The translations under genes and the position numbers were made by a program. A stretch of 33,338 nucleotides of DNA from Gemmatimonadota bacterium. Lineage in GTDB: Bacteria > Gemmatimonadota > Gemmatimonadetes > Longimicrobiales > Gaopeijiaceae. Numbering within the stretch: the stretch's first letter is position 1; the number at the start of each line of letters is the position of its first letter. This document shows positions 8,626-16,763 of this stretch, piece after piece. The stretch covers positions 1 to 33,338 of the forward strand of contig SLDT01000006.1 of assembly GCA_007125125.1 (NCBI GenBank), read 5' to 3'. The notes under the pieces are model-generated. The model was not told where the DNA came from and made no database searches. It saw only the letters and a list, made by a program, of their open reading frames with translations.

Positions 8626-9762
8626 GTGAATGCACCGAAACTCCGGGGCCTCGTGCTCGCGCTTGCCGCCGGCGCCCTCGTCGTCGGCTGTGGCACCGAG
8701 TCCGATGCCCGCGGAACCTCGCAGGCCGCAACGAACTTCGAAGTGGACCCCTGGTTTCCGAAGGAGCTGCCGAACAACTGGGTGATCGGACAGGTCACGG
8801 GCATCGCCGTCGATGCCGATGACCACGTCTGGATCGTCCACCGCCCGGGTAGCCTGACGGACCGCGAGCTCGGCTCCTACACGAATCCGCCCACGGGCAT
8901 GTGCTGCGACCCGGCGCCTCCGGTGATCCAGTTCGACCCGGAGGGGAATGTCGTGCGCGCCTGGGGCGGGCCGGGCGAGGGGTATGACTGGCCCGAGACC
9001 GGGATGGGCGTGGGAGAGCACGGGATCCATGTCGACCACAACGGATACGTGTGGATCGGCTCGGGCCCAGGCGGAACGATGGCCCATGTGCTCAAGTTCA
9101 CCCCCGACGGGGAGTTCCGGCTGCAGATCGGGCGGGCCGGAGAGACAGGCGGAAGCAACAACACCGAACTCCTCGGAGGGCCCGCGGCGCTCGAGGTCGA
9201 TCCCGAGACGAACGAGGTGTTCATCGCGGATGGATACGTGAACCGCCGGGTCATCGTATTCGATGCCGAGACCGGGGAGTATCGTCGCCACTGGGGTGCG
9301 TACGGCAACGTGCCCGAAGACGGACCGCTCGGTGCCTACCAGCCCGGCGAGACCCCCACCCAGCAGTTCCGGGGACCGGTTCACGGGATCGCGATCTCGC
9401 GCGACGGAGAGGTGTTCGTGGCCGACCGTCGCAGCAACCGGGTCCAGGTCTTCACCCGCGACGGCGAGTTCCTGCGCGAGGGGTTCATCGCGACCGACAC
9501 CCGCTCGATGGGCTCGGTCTGGGACGTCGCCCTCTCGCGTGACCCCGAGCAGCGCTACCTCTACGTCCCCGACGGGACGAACTACACGGTCTGGGTGCTC
9601 GATCGCCAGACGCTCGAGATCGTGAACCGCTTCGGGCGCCAGGGACGAAACGCCGGACAGTTCCAGTGGGTCCACAACCTGGCGGTCGACTCGAACGGAA
9701 ATGTCTTCACGAGCGAGGTCGACACGGGGAAGCGCGTCCAGAAGTTCACACCCTCCCCCTGA
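8626..9762 (+). CDS. NHL-repeat beta-propeller lipoprotein
   Basis: 378-aa lipoprotein precursor (lipobox VVGC, C22). The mature part consists of NHL-type propeller blades with repeated patterns such as GIAVDADDHVWIVHR, ALEVDPETNEVFIADGYVNRRV, GIAISRDGEVFVADRRSNRVQVF and NLAVDSNGNVFTSE. A CC pair near residue 91 (GMCCDPAPP) and several conserved Asn/Arg in the blades resemble secreted propellers often labelled peptidyl-alpha-hydroxyglycine lyase-like. I do not see enough to assign that activity. The start is GTG at 8626 with a strong AGAGGAG 8 bases upstream (8611-8617). It is followed after 23 bases by an exported protein, probably in the same transcript. Confidence 0.85.
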   Translation: MNAPKLRGLVLALAAGALVVGCGTESDARGTSQAATNFEVDPWFPKELPNNWVIGQVTGIAVDADDHVWIVHRPGSLTDRELGSYTNPPTGMCCDPAPPVIQFDPEGNVVRAWGGPGEGYDWPETGMGVGEHGIHVDHNGYVWIGSGPGGTMAHVLKFTPDGEFRLQIGRAGETGGSNNTELLGGPAALEVDPETNEVFIADGYVNRRVIVFDAETGEYRRHWGAYGNVPEDGPLGAYQPGETPTQQFRGPVHGIAISRDGEVFVADRRSNRVQVFTRDGEFLREGFIATDTRSMGSVWDVALSRDPEQRYLYVPDGTNYTVWVLDRQTLEIVNRFGRQGRNAGQFQWVHNLAVDSNGNVFTSEVDTGKRVQKFTPSP

Positions 9763-9785
9763 TCGGATCGGAACCGGGACTGCCC

Positions 9786-10478
9786 ATGATCACCCGCCTC
9801 CCCTTCCTTGCCCTTCTCACGGGTGCTGCCCTGGTCGCCGCGACGGGGACCCTGCCGGGCGCCGAGGGACACCTCGTGCGCGGAGAGGTGCCCCTGGTGC
9901 CTTCTTCCCTGGCAGGCCCGACGTGGGAGGTGGCGGGGGGCGAGGTGGAGGTGCGGTTCTCGGGAGCCCTCCAGGGCAGCGAGACAGGACGGGCCGTGTG
10001 GCTCGAGATGAACCACCCCCAGCGGGGGATCCCGATCTTCACCCTGATCTTCGAGGTGCGTGTCGGGAACGAGCTCAGGATTCTCGAAGCGGCGCACCTG
10101 CAGGGCGCGAACCCCGGCCCGGGCGAGTTTCCGATCCGCTCCCTCGACGAGCTTCCGGGTGAGCCCGACCCGGAGTTCGCGAACATCCCCGACGGGTTCA
10201 TGATCTCGTACACGGCAGGCACCTGGAGCTCGTGGGAAGAGGTCGCGGCCATCGCGCGCTCCGGGGCGCAGGACATCGAGGCCTTTCTGGAGCGACTGAC
10301 GGGTGGTGGGTACAGCTCCGGGGGAACGCTCCGGCTCACGGGACGTGTCGGCGACCGGATCGATGGGAGCTTCCGAGCGGCGATGATCCTGATGGACGAC
10401 GACGGGAACGAGCTTCCCTTCGAGGCCGAGGGCCAGTTCCGGGCCGAGCGCGTGGACGACCCCGTGGGAGCGCGCTGA
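9786..10478 (+). CDS. Exported protein of unknown function
   Basis: 230-aa protein with an N-terminal signal sequence (LPFLALLTGAALVAATG) and no motif I recognise. The mature part alternates beta-prone strands (VEVRFSGAL, IPIFTLIFEVRV, GTLRLTGRVGDRIDGSF), consistent with an all-beta fold. It ends in an acidic, DDDGNELPFEAEG-containing strand pair. The start is ATG at 9786, directly before the signal peptide; the ribosome site is weak (CGGGA). The 23-base gap to the NHL lipoprotein suggests one operon and perhaps a shared surface function (inference). Confidence 0.75.
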   Translation: MITRLPFLALLTGAALVAATGTLPGAEGHLVRGEVPLVPSSLAGPTWEVAGGEVEVRFSGALQGSETGRAVWLEMNHPQRGIPIFTLIFEVRVGNELRILEAAHLQGANPGPGEFPIRSLDELPGEPDPEFANIPDGFMISYTAGTWSSWEEVAAIARSGAQDIEAFLERLTGGGYSSGGTLRLTGRVGDRIDGSFRAAMILMDDDGNELPFEAEGQFRAERVDDPVGAR

Positions 10479-10507
10479 GTCCGGCCGGAGCCCGCTTCGA
10501 CCTCGCG

Positions 10508-10544
10508 TCCCTGTCGACCGCGGTTCCCGCGGAATGGGCAGGGA
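10508..10544. terminator. Nested hairpin between convergent genes, candidate bidirectional terminator
   Basis: An inner perfect stem CCGCGG-TTC-CCGCGG (10518-10532) is enclosed by an outer stem TCCCTG (10508-10513) and CAGGGA (10539-10544). It sits in the 84-base gap between the 230-aa gene and the stop of the SLC13 gene. No T-run is present; strong pairing and location are the evidence. Confidence 0.45.
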
Positions 10545-10562
10545 TCCGCCGTGCAGGTTGGT

Positions 10563-12140
10563 TCAACCGAAGGCGATCTGCGCGAAGACGAGCACGAGCA
10601 GGGGTACGACCAGGATCACGACCATGTTCAGGACGACCCCCGCTCGCACCATTTCGCCCATCCGGATCCGTCCGCTCCCGAAGACCACGGCGTTCGGAGG
10701 TGTCGCGACGGGAAGCATGAAGGCGCAGCTCGCGGCGAGGGCGGCCGTGATCGTGAGCACGACTGGGTCGATCTGAACTGCCACCGCAAGACCGGCGAGA
10801 ATGGGAATGAAGGCCGCCGCGGTGGCGGTGTTGCTCGTGAGCTCGGTGAGGAAGACGATCACCGCCGCCACAATGAGGAGGAGCACCAGCAGGGGCAGGG
10901 CCCCCGCGCCCTGGAGCGCCTCCCCGATCCAGACGGCCAGCCCCGACCGGGTGATCGCGCCCGCCAGGGAGAGTCCCCCCCCGAAGAGGAGGAGGATCCC
11001 CCAGGGGATGCGCCGTGCCCAGGCCCAGTCGAGGAGCCCCTCCCCCACCCCCGGCACGGCCGGGGATGCCTCGCCCGTGCCGCCTGCCGCCTCGCCTTCG
11101 GGGAGCCGGCCTCTCGGCCGATCGCGTCCCGCAGGGAGTATGAAGAGGAGCACCGCGGCCCCGATCGCAATCCCCGCGTCCGTGAGGCCGGGGATCCACT
11201 CCTCGAGGAGGGGTCGGGTCATCCAGGCGAGGGCCGTTGCGGTGAAGAGGAGGGCGACGCGGCGCTCTCCGGCCGAGATGGGTCCGAGTCCGGCTCGGAC
11301 TCCCTCGAGGAGCCCCGGGGGAAGCGCGGGTCCCGCCGGGTCGACGCGAAAGATCACGCGCGTCAGGAGCCACCAGGTCAGCGGGAGAAGAACGAGTGTC
11401 ATCGGCACCCCGACGACCATCCACTGCGCGAAGCCCACCCGGATTCCGAGCTCCTCGGAGAGGAATCCGGCGAGGAGCGCATTCGGGGGGGTGCCGATGA
11501 GGGTCGCGACCCCGCCGATGCTGCATCCGTAGGCGATCCCGAGGAGGAGCGCGACGGCGAAGGGGTCGGGACGATGCCCGGGGACAGGCAGCCCGGCTGG
11601 AGCGCGGGCGGGTGCGGGCTCATTCGCGGACCCGGGAGTGTCCGCAGGACCGTGCTCGTCCGGCTCGTTCGTGCCCGCCAGAACCTCGATCACGGAGAGC
11701 CCGATCGGAAGCATCATGACCGCGACCGCCGTGTTGCTGACCCACATGCTCAGGAAGGCCGCCGCAGTCATGAAACCGGCGATCAGCCGGGTCGGACCCG
11801 TGCCCGTGACCTCGATGATCGCAAAGGCGATGCGGCGGTGCAGGTCCCACTTCTGCATCGCCTGGGCAATCATGAAGCCGCCCATGAAGAGAAAGATGAT
11901 CGGGTTCGCGAAGGGCGAGGCCGCGTCCCCGATCGAAGAGACCTCGAGCAGGGGGAGGAGCACGAGGGGGAGGAGTGCAGTCACCGGAATCGGCACCACC
12001 TCCGTCACCCACCAGACCGCCATGAGGAGCCCGACCCCCGCCACCCGCCACGCCTCCACCTCCATCCCGGCCGGCGGAGGCGTCACGAGGGTCAGGACGA
12101 AGAGGCCCGGCCCGAGCGCACGCCCGACCCAGCGCTTCAA
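10563..12140 (-). CDS. SLC13/DASS-family sodium-coupled anion (dicarboxylate/sulfate) transporter
   Basis: 525-aa polytopic inner-membrane permease with both DASS signature SNT motifs: SNTAVAVMMLPI (135-146) and SNTATAAAFIPI (436-447). These form the Na+ and substrate sites; the associated GTPPN (216-220) and the later ATPPN loop are also present. A polar insert (about 157-192) and a second (340-368) are cytoplasmic or periplasmic loops. Substrate cannot be told from sequence: C4-dicarboxylates, citrate, sulfate or another carboxylate. The reading frame needs residues well before the first ATG to complete helix 1. The chosen start is TTG at 12138-12140, overlapping the acylase TGA (TTGA), with GGAG 8 bases upstream. 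Tight coupling suggests it imports a product of the acylase (inference). Confidence 0.9.
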   Translation of the reverse strand: MKRWVGRALGPGLFVLTLVTPPPAGMEVEAWRVAGVGLLMAVWWVTEVVPIPVTALLPLVLLPLLEVSSIGDAASPFANPIIFLFMGGFMIAQAMQKWDLHRRIAFAIIEVTGTGPTRLIAGFMTAAAFLSMWVSNTAVAVMMLPIGLSVIEVLAGTNEPDEHGPADTPGSANEPAPARAPAGLPVPGHRPDPFAVALLLGIAYGCSIGGVATLIGTPPNALLAGFLSEELGIRVGFAQWMVVGVPMTLVLLPLTWWLLTRVIFRVDPAGPALPPGLLEGVRAGLGPISAGERRVALLFTATALAWMTRPLLEEWIPGLTDAGIAIGAAVLLFILPAGRDRPRGRLPEGEAAGGTGEASPAVPGVGEGLLDWAWARRIPWGILLLFGGGLSLAGAITRSGLAVWIGEALQGAGALPLLVLLLIVAAVIVFLTELTSNTATAAAFIPILAGLAVAVQIDPVVLTITAALAASCAFMLPVATPPNAVVFGSGRIRMGEMVRAGVVLNMVVILVVPLLVLVFAQIAFG

Positions 12141-14524
12141 TCGAGGGGCTCCAGGCGCAGGCGGAAGGCCGCCTCCCGCTCGACCGCATCTCGGCTCCAG
12201 AGCAGGGGGAAGAATTCCCCCGCAGCCCACATCTCGGCCAGGTTGTCGTAGAAGGGGCTCCCCGGCTGGGCCGACTGCCCCGGCGTGTTCACGACGAGCG
12301 AGCGGTCCAGGTCGGCAAGGTCGAAGATCTCGCGGAAGGTCGCGCCCGTGGCCGCCACCGTCCCGCTCCCCCCCGAGCGCTCGCGGGGCGCGATGTCGTA
12401 GGCCCTCACGAGCGGATGGGGGAAGGTACTCCGGTGCATCCGTCCCCACCGCCACCCCGATGGATCGTCGCCCTGTTCATCCCGCAGCGAGGCCACCCCC
12501 TCGGAGAGCGCGGCCTCGGCAAGCTCCCGTGCCTCGGCGGGCGGGGTCGCCGGATTCAGGGCCCGGCCAGGAAGGGCGCGCCGCCAGTGCGTGTAGAGCG
12601 CCGCCGCCCGGCTCTCCCGGTCGAAGAAGGCGTCCCACCCCGCGATCTCGGCCCGGAACCCCTCGAGCTCCGGATCTCCCGCCTCCCACCCGGCGAGGAG
12701 CACGATCGCCTCGGCGGCCGGCGCCGACCAGGCATCGAGCATGAGCACGCGGGAGTGGTCGACCGTCCAGGGCAGGGGCCCCCCGTCGCCCGGAGCCGGC
12801 GCCCCGGCCTCGGCCCCGGTCCGCGGAGCGATCCCCGCCCACCACGCCTCCGGCTCGCTGAAGGCATGCTCGATCCGGTCCCAGCGCCGGTAGGGCGGCC
12901 CGCCCTTGAAGTAGAGGGGCGGGTCGTAGCCGGGCGGATGGATGTCATGGTTCGCCGTGGCGATCCATCCCCGCTCGGGGTTGATCTCGGTCGGGAGGTC
13001 GTCGCGGAACCCGTCCCACCGGTACTCGCCGGTCCAGGCCGGAACGGGAAGCCGCCCGTGCCACCCGCCGACCCGACGGGGCGAGGCCGCCGCCGCCTGC
13101 CAGGCGATGTTCCCATGCACATCCCCGCACACCATGTTCTCGGAGGGAGCCAGGTAGTAGCGCAGCTCCTCGATGAAGGCATGGCAGTCCTCGACCTGGT
13201 GCAGCCGGAGCGCACCAAGGTACTCCGCCCCGCCCGGCTCCTGCATCACCGTCGCGACCGCGTACGCGAGCGCGTTCGCCGAGTCGACATGGAAGACCGG
13301 GCCGGCCGGCGAGTGCCAGACCTCGTGCTCGACCGGCTCCGCTCCCTGCACCCGGATCGTGTCGAGGTAGCGGGTCATCGGCACCCACCCCCCGTCGCGC
13401 CACACCTCGCGCAGGTTCTCCGGGTTCAGCCGCTCGACGAAGACGTCTTCCATGTCCGTCCCGACGATCGTGAGCCCCCACGCCACCCGTCCGTTGTGGC
13501 CGATCATGACCCCCGGAAAGGCCGGCTCCGTCGCCCCGGCCGCCGTCCATCCGGGCGCATTCAGGTGCACGATGTAGCGGATCGAGGGGTTCGTCACCTG
13601 CCGGTGCGGGTCGTTCGCCACGATCGGAAGGCCGGACTCCGTCAGCGCCCCGCTGATCGTCCAGTTGTTGCTCCCCGGATCGTTCTCGACCGCTCCCTCT
13701 TCGGCCTCCCCGTCGCCGCGCAGCCAGGCCTCGTAGCGCTCGAGGATCGGGACCCGCGGACTCCGGCCGCGAAGCCCGTCGAGCGCATCGAGCACCTCCT
13801 GGCCCACGAGCCCGTAGTCGATCTCTGCCGGCACATGGAGCGGACGGGGCGGATCCGAGGGCATCCGCCTCGCCGCCTCCTCGGCCCCGAGCGAGGCCAC
13901 CTGCCGGGCCCGCTGGATCTCGCTGCGTGCCGCCCCCCGCGCCCGCGTCGGAATCCGGAGCGCCGGGGTCGTCGCATCCCAGGGCGTCGGCTCGACGCCC
14001 GTCAGCCGGAACTCGACCGGAAGCCCTGCGCCCTCCCCCTCGAGCGCCTCCTCGATGAAGGCGTTCACCCCTGCCGCAAAGGCCTCGAAGATGCGCCTCC
14101 CCTCCGGATGGTAGCTCTCGAACTCGGCCGGGTCGTCCCATCCCCGGAAGGCCAGGGTCCGCACCAGCCGGTCATGATCGAGGGCGTCCGGCCCGAGCAC
14201 CTCCGCGAAGCGCCCCTCCGCATAGCGGCGCCACATCTCCATCTGCCAGAGCCGGTCCTGCGCCTGGACGTAGCCCTGGGCGAAGAAGAGATCGTCGACA
14301 TTCGACGCATAGATGTGCGGCACCCCCCATCGGTCCCGGATCACCTCGACCTCCTCGGCGAGCCCCTGAAGCGCGACCCGTCCCTCGATCTGGGCGAGCG
14401 AAGCCCGCGCGAGGCTCTCGAAGTCCGTGGGCTCGGGGGCCACACCTTCCCCGCACCCCCCAACGAAGAGAAGACCGACAAGGGCCAGGACCACCCGCTG
14501 CGAGAGGGGGAGTTGGCGGTGCAT
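12137..14524 (-). CDS. Penicillin acylase family Ntn-hydrolase lipoprotein
   Basis: 795-aa precursor with lipobox VGGC (C24) and an alpha-subunit region with the typical DRWGVPHIYASNVDDLFFAQG and AQDRLWQMEMWRR sequences. A linker is followed by the beta-subunit start at S285 in DPGSNNWTISG, the autocatalytically exposed nucleophile. The following GLPIVANDPHRQ matches the conserved ANDPH. The family hydrolyses amide bonds of N-acyl compounds (beta-lactam side chains, acyl-homoserine lactones, N-acyl amino acids); the natural substrate is unknown here. The start is ATG at 14524, with GGAG 6 bases upstream inside a 10-bp palindrome (GGAGCGCTCC). The TGA is overlapped by the SLC13 TTG start. A separate promoter may lie in the 114-base gap upstream. 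Confidence 0.92.
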   Translation of the reverse strand: MHRQLPLSQRVVLALVGLLFVGGCGEGVAPEPTDFESLARASLAQIEGRVALQGLAEEVEVIRDRWGVPHIYASNVDDLFFAQGYVQAQDRLWQMEMWRRYAEGRFAEVLGPDALDHDRLVRTLAFRGWDDPAEFESYHPEGRRIFEAFAAGVNAFIEEALEGEGAGLPVEFRLTGVEPTPWDATTPALRIPTRARGAARSEIQRARQVASLGAEEAARRMPSDPPRPLHVPAEIDYGLVGQEVLDALDGLRGRSPRVPILERYEAWLRGDGEAEEGAVENDPGSNNWTISGALTESGLPIVANDPHRQVTNPSIRYIVHLNAPGWTAAGATEPAFPGVMIGHNGRVAWGLTIVGTDMEDVFVERLNPENLREVWRDGGWVPMTRYLDTIRVQGAEPVEHEVWHSPAGPVFHVDSANALAYAVATVMQEPGGAEYLGALRLHQVEDCHAFIEELRYYLAPSENMVCGDVHGNIAWQAAAASPRRVGGWHGRLPVPAWTGEYRWDGFRDDLPTEINPERGWIATANHDIHPPGYDPPLYFKGGPPYRRWDRIEHAFSEPEAWWAGIAPRTGAEAGAPAPGDGGPLPWTVDHSRVLMLDAWSAPAAEAIVLLAGWEAGDPELEGFRAEIAGWDAFFDRESRAAALYTHWRRALPGRALNPATPPAEARELAEAALSEGVASLRDEQGDDPSGWRWGRMHRSTFPHPLVRAYDIAPRERSGGSGTVAATGATFREIFDLADLDRSLVVNTPGQSAQPGSPFYDNLAEMWAAGEFFPLLWSRDAVEREAAFRLRLEPLD

Positions 14525-14565
14525 GGAGCGCTCCGGAATCGGGGGGGGGCGGGGTGAATCGAGCC

Positions 14566-14594
14566 AGAGTACCCCTCGCACCCGCCTCCCGCAA
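14566..14594 (-). promoter_or_regulatory. Weak sigma-70-like promoter for acylase-SLC13 operon
   Basis: On the minus strand TTGCGG (14594-14589) and TACTCT (14571-14566) are separated by exactly 17 bases, about 40 bases upstream of the acylase ATG. Each hexamer matches only three or so consensus bases, so this is a tentative call. Confidence 0.25.
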
Positions 14595-14638
14595 CCCATC
14601 TGCACCCTGCCCGTCGCCGGGCATGGGGCGCCGTCGCG

Positions 14639-15757
14639 TCAGCCCGGCGCGCACCCTCCGGCGGGCCCCGGGTCCGTTCCGGGAGGAAGCGATCCCCGCG
14701 GACTCAGCCCCAGCCGCTCCCTCCACGCCTCGTCGCCGGGCCGGTTCAGCTCCCAGTAGGCGAGGCGCTCCGTCGCAATCAGCTCCGCCGACTCCCCGGT
14801 CGAGGTCTCCCAGGAGAGGATCCGGCGCGGGGCGTCGCGCTCGACCCGGAAGACGCGGCGGTAGTCGCCCGCCTCGAGGGTGAAGCGGGTCACCGCGACC
14901 TCGGTCCCTGCGTGGTCCCAGGTGCCTTCGTCCCGGATGATGCGGGCCGCGACGGGCTCGGTGCCCCGATGGCCGGTGCGCAGTCGCCAGAGCTCGGGAA
15001 CGAGTTCGCCCTCCCAGTCGCCCCCATCGGCGAAGGGTCCGTCGAGTTCGCGAAGCTGGATGAGGAGCGCGTCCTCGTAGAGGGTGCCGCGTGCGACTCG
15101 GGTCTCGCCCAGGGTCTCGCCCTCGTGTTCGAAGTAGGAGAGCCGGAGCGAACGGAAGCGCCCGGGCGCGGGCCAGACGAGGTGCGAGTAGGCACCGCAC
15201 CACTCCTGGACGGCGTGGGTGACGCGCACCGGGGTGAAGGGCTCGTCGAACCAGGGCTCCACCGGTGCGAAGATGCTCGTCATGACGGAGTAGGGGTAGA
15301 TCCCCGTCATGAACTCGACATTCTGGTTCAGCTTGAGCACCTCGACGCGGTTGCGTCCCTCGGCGCCGTCATCCTTGATCCAGCTCCGCCGGTCGTGCGG
15401 CTCGGTCACGTAGATGAGGGCGAGCTCGGCGGGGCGCGGGGCCCCGTAGCGGGTGACCGTCATCCGATAGCCGGAGAGCTCGGCCCGGCCATCGCCCCAG
15501 GCCTCCCAGAAGGCGTCCGAGGCGCCTGCGCGCGGGTGCTCCCCGAGCCCGGAGAACCGTTCCAGGTCGTCGAAGAGAGGAAGGGTTCCCTCGCCCGCAG
15601 GCCACCCGGCGGCGCCCCCGTCGAAGGCGCCGCAACCGGCGAGGAGGAGCGCGACGAGGGTGAGGAGGAGTGTGGGCCGGCGGGGCGCGCGATGCGGCCT
15701 GCGTGCGCGCGGGCTCGGGCTCGGGGGGCGCGCGGGCCGGCCGGGCAGGGTGTTCAT
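14639..15757 (-). CDS. Lipoprotein of unknown function (family often labelled 'septum formation inhibitor Maf')
   Basis: 372-aa lipoprotein precursor: a basic, Pro-rich N-region, hydrophobic segment and lipobox LAGC (C42). The mature domain contains FWEAWGDGRAELSGYRMT, VLKLNQNVEFMTGIYPYS, a VQEWCGAYSH motif and RLSYFEHEGETLG. These resemble a lipoprotein family from Bacteroidota and relatives that databases often call septum formation inhibitor Maf. It has none of the true Maf nucleotide-pyrophosphatase motifs, so that name should not be used. No catalytic site is evident. The ATG (15755-15757) overlaps the epimerase TGA as ATGA, so it is translated with the epimerase. Function unknown. Confidence 0.82.
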   Translation of the reverse strand: MNTLPGRPARPPSPSPRARRPHRAPRRPTLLLTLVALLLAGCGAFDGGAAGWPAGEGTLPLFDDLERFSGLGEHPRAGASDAFWEAWGDGRAELSGYRMTVTRYGAPRPAELALIYVTEPHDRRSWIKDDGAEGRNRVEVLKLNQNVEFMTGIYPYSVMTSIFAPVEPWFDEPFTPVRVTHAVQEWCGAYSHLVWPAPGRFRSLRLSYFEHEGETLGETRVARGTLYEDALLIQLRELDGPFADGGDWEGELVPELWRLRTGHRGTEPVAARIIRDEGTWDHAGTEVAVTRFTLEAGDYRRVFRVERDAPRRILSWETSTGESAELIATERLAYWELNRPGDEAWRERLGLSPRGSLPPGTDPGPAGGCAPG

Positions 15758-16740
15758 CCCACCCCGTCCTGGGCGGCGCCGACCTCCCGGTACCAGGTGG
15801 CGAAGCGGCGGATGCCCTCCTCGAAGGGGGTCGAGGGGTCGTATCCGAAGAGCTCGCGCGCACGGGAGATGTCGGCCCAGGTCCGCTCCACGTCGCCCGG
15901 CTGGGGAGGGAGTGCCTCGATCTCGGGGGTGCAGTCGAAGGCCTCCCCCAGGGTGCGAATCATCTCGGAAAGCCGGACGGTGCGGGACTCGCCCAGGTTC
16001 ACGATCTCGAAGCTCCCCTTCCCTGCCTCGCGCCGGCTCCAGTGGAGGGCGCCGAGGACGCCCGTGAGGATGTCTTCGTACCAGGTGTAGTCGCGCGCCG
16101 TGCTCCCGTCGCCGAAGCGGGGGAGGGGTCGGCCGGAGGTGATCAGGCGCGCGAACTTCCGGATCGCGAGGTCGGGGCGCTGACGGGGGCCGTAGACGGT
16201 GAAGAAGCGGAGGGCCACGCAGCTCGTCCCGTGGAGGTGCGCCTGCGCGTGGCAGAGGAGCTCGCCCGAGCGCTTCGTCGAAGCGTAGGGCGAGATCGGC
16301 CGGTCGACGGGGTCGTTCTCGCTGAAGGGGACCTTGCGGTTGTTCCCGTAGACCGACGACGAGGAGGCGAAGACGAAGGCGCCGATGCCCCGCTCGCGCG
16401 CGAACTCGAGAAGGCGCGCCGTCCCCATCAGGTTCACGTCGGCGTAGAGCACCGGGTCGGCGATGGAGGGGCGCACCCCGGCACGTGCGGCCAGGTGCAC
16501 GATCGCCTCGATCCCGTCGGGGAGGCTGCCGGCGAGCGCAGGGTCGCGGATGTCGCCCTCGACGAGGGTGAGACGGCGCCCGCCTGCGGCCCGGGCCTCG
16601 GCGAGGTTCGCCTCCTTGATCGGGCGCGCGTAGAAGCTGTCGAAGCTGTCGAGGGCGACGACGTCCTCGCGCTCGGCGATGAGGGCGTCGACGAGGTGCG
16701 ATCCGATGAAGCCGGCGGCTCCGGTGACGAGAATGCTCAT
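15754..16740 (-). CDS. NAD-dependent sugar-nucleotide epimerase (UDP-glucuronate/UDP-glucose 4-epimerase-like)
   Basis: 328-aa extended short-chain dehydrogenase. The NAD-binding GAAGFIG is at residues 7-13, the catalytic SSSSVYG at 126-132 and YASTK at 152-156 (Y152, K156). The substrate-side segment LRFFTVYGPRQRPD (177-190) is characteristic of UDP-glucuronate 4-epimerases and related CapI/WbpP-type enzymes. It probably supplies an epimerised UDP-sugar for surface glycans in the cytosol; exact substrate uncertain. The start is ATG at 16740 without a clear Shine-Dalgarno. A perfect hairpin lies just upstream. It is followed by an overlapping lipoprotein gene and preceded by a PLP decarboxylase 12 bases away. 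Confidence 0.9.
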   Translation of the reverse strand: MSILVTGAAGFIGSHLVDALIAEREDVVALDSFDSFYARPIKEANLAEARAAGGRRLTLVEGDIRDPALAGSLPDGIEAIVHLAARAGVRPSIADPVLYADVNLMGTARLLEFARERGIGAFVFASSSSVYGNNRKVPFSENDPVDRPISPYASTKRSGELLCHAQAHLHGTSCVALRFFTVYGPRQRPDLAIRKFARLITSGRPLPRFGDGSTARDYTWYEDILTGVLGALHWSRREAGKGSFEIVNLGESRTVRLSEMIRTLGEAFDCTPEIEALPPQPGDVERTWADISRARELFGYDPSTPFEEGIRRFATWYREVGAAQDGVG

Positions 16741-16745
16741 GGAGC

Positions 16746-16763
16746 CCGCAGTCTACACTGCGG
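16746..16763 (-). promoter_or_regulatory. Perfect hairpin between decarboxylase stop and epimerase start
   Basis: CCGCAGT (16746-16752) and ACTGCGG (16757-16763) form a 7-bp perfect stem with a 4-base loop. The loop contains part of the decarboxylase TAG, and the stem ends 5 bases from the epimerase ATG. It may act as a weak terminator, an mRNA-processing site or a block on ribosome access. Confidence 0.4.

Noticed and set aside
12416-14557. 713-residue open frame on the plus strand
   Set aside because: Antisense shadow of the penicillin acylase.
14639-15757. Maf nucleotide pyrophosphatase / septum inhibitor annotation
   Set aside because: The sequence is a lipoprotein without Maf motifs; the label appears to be inherited database error.
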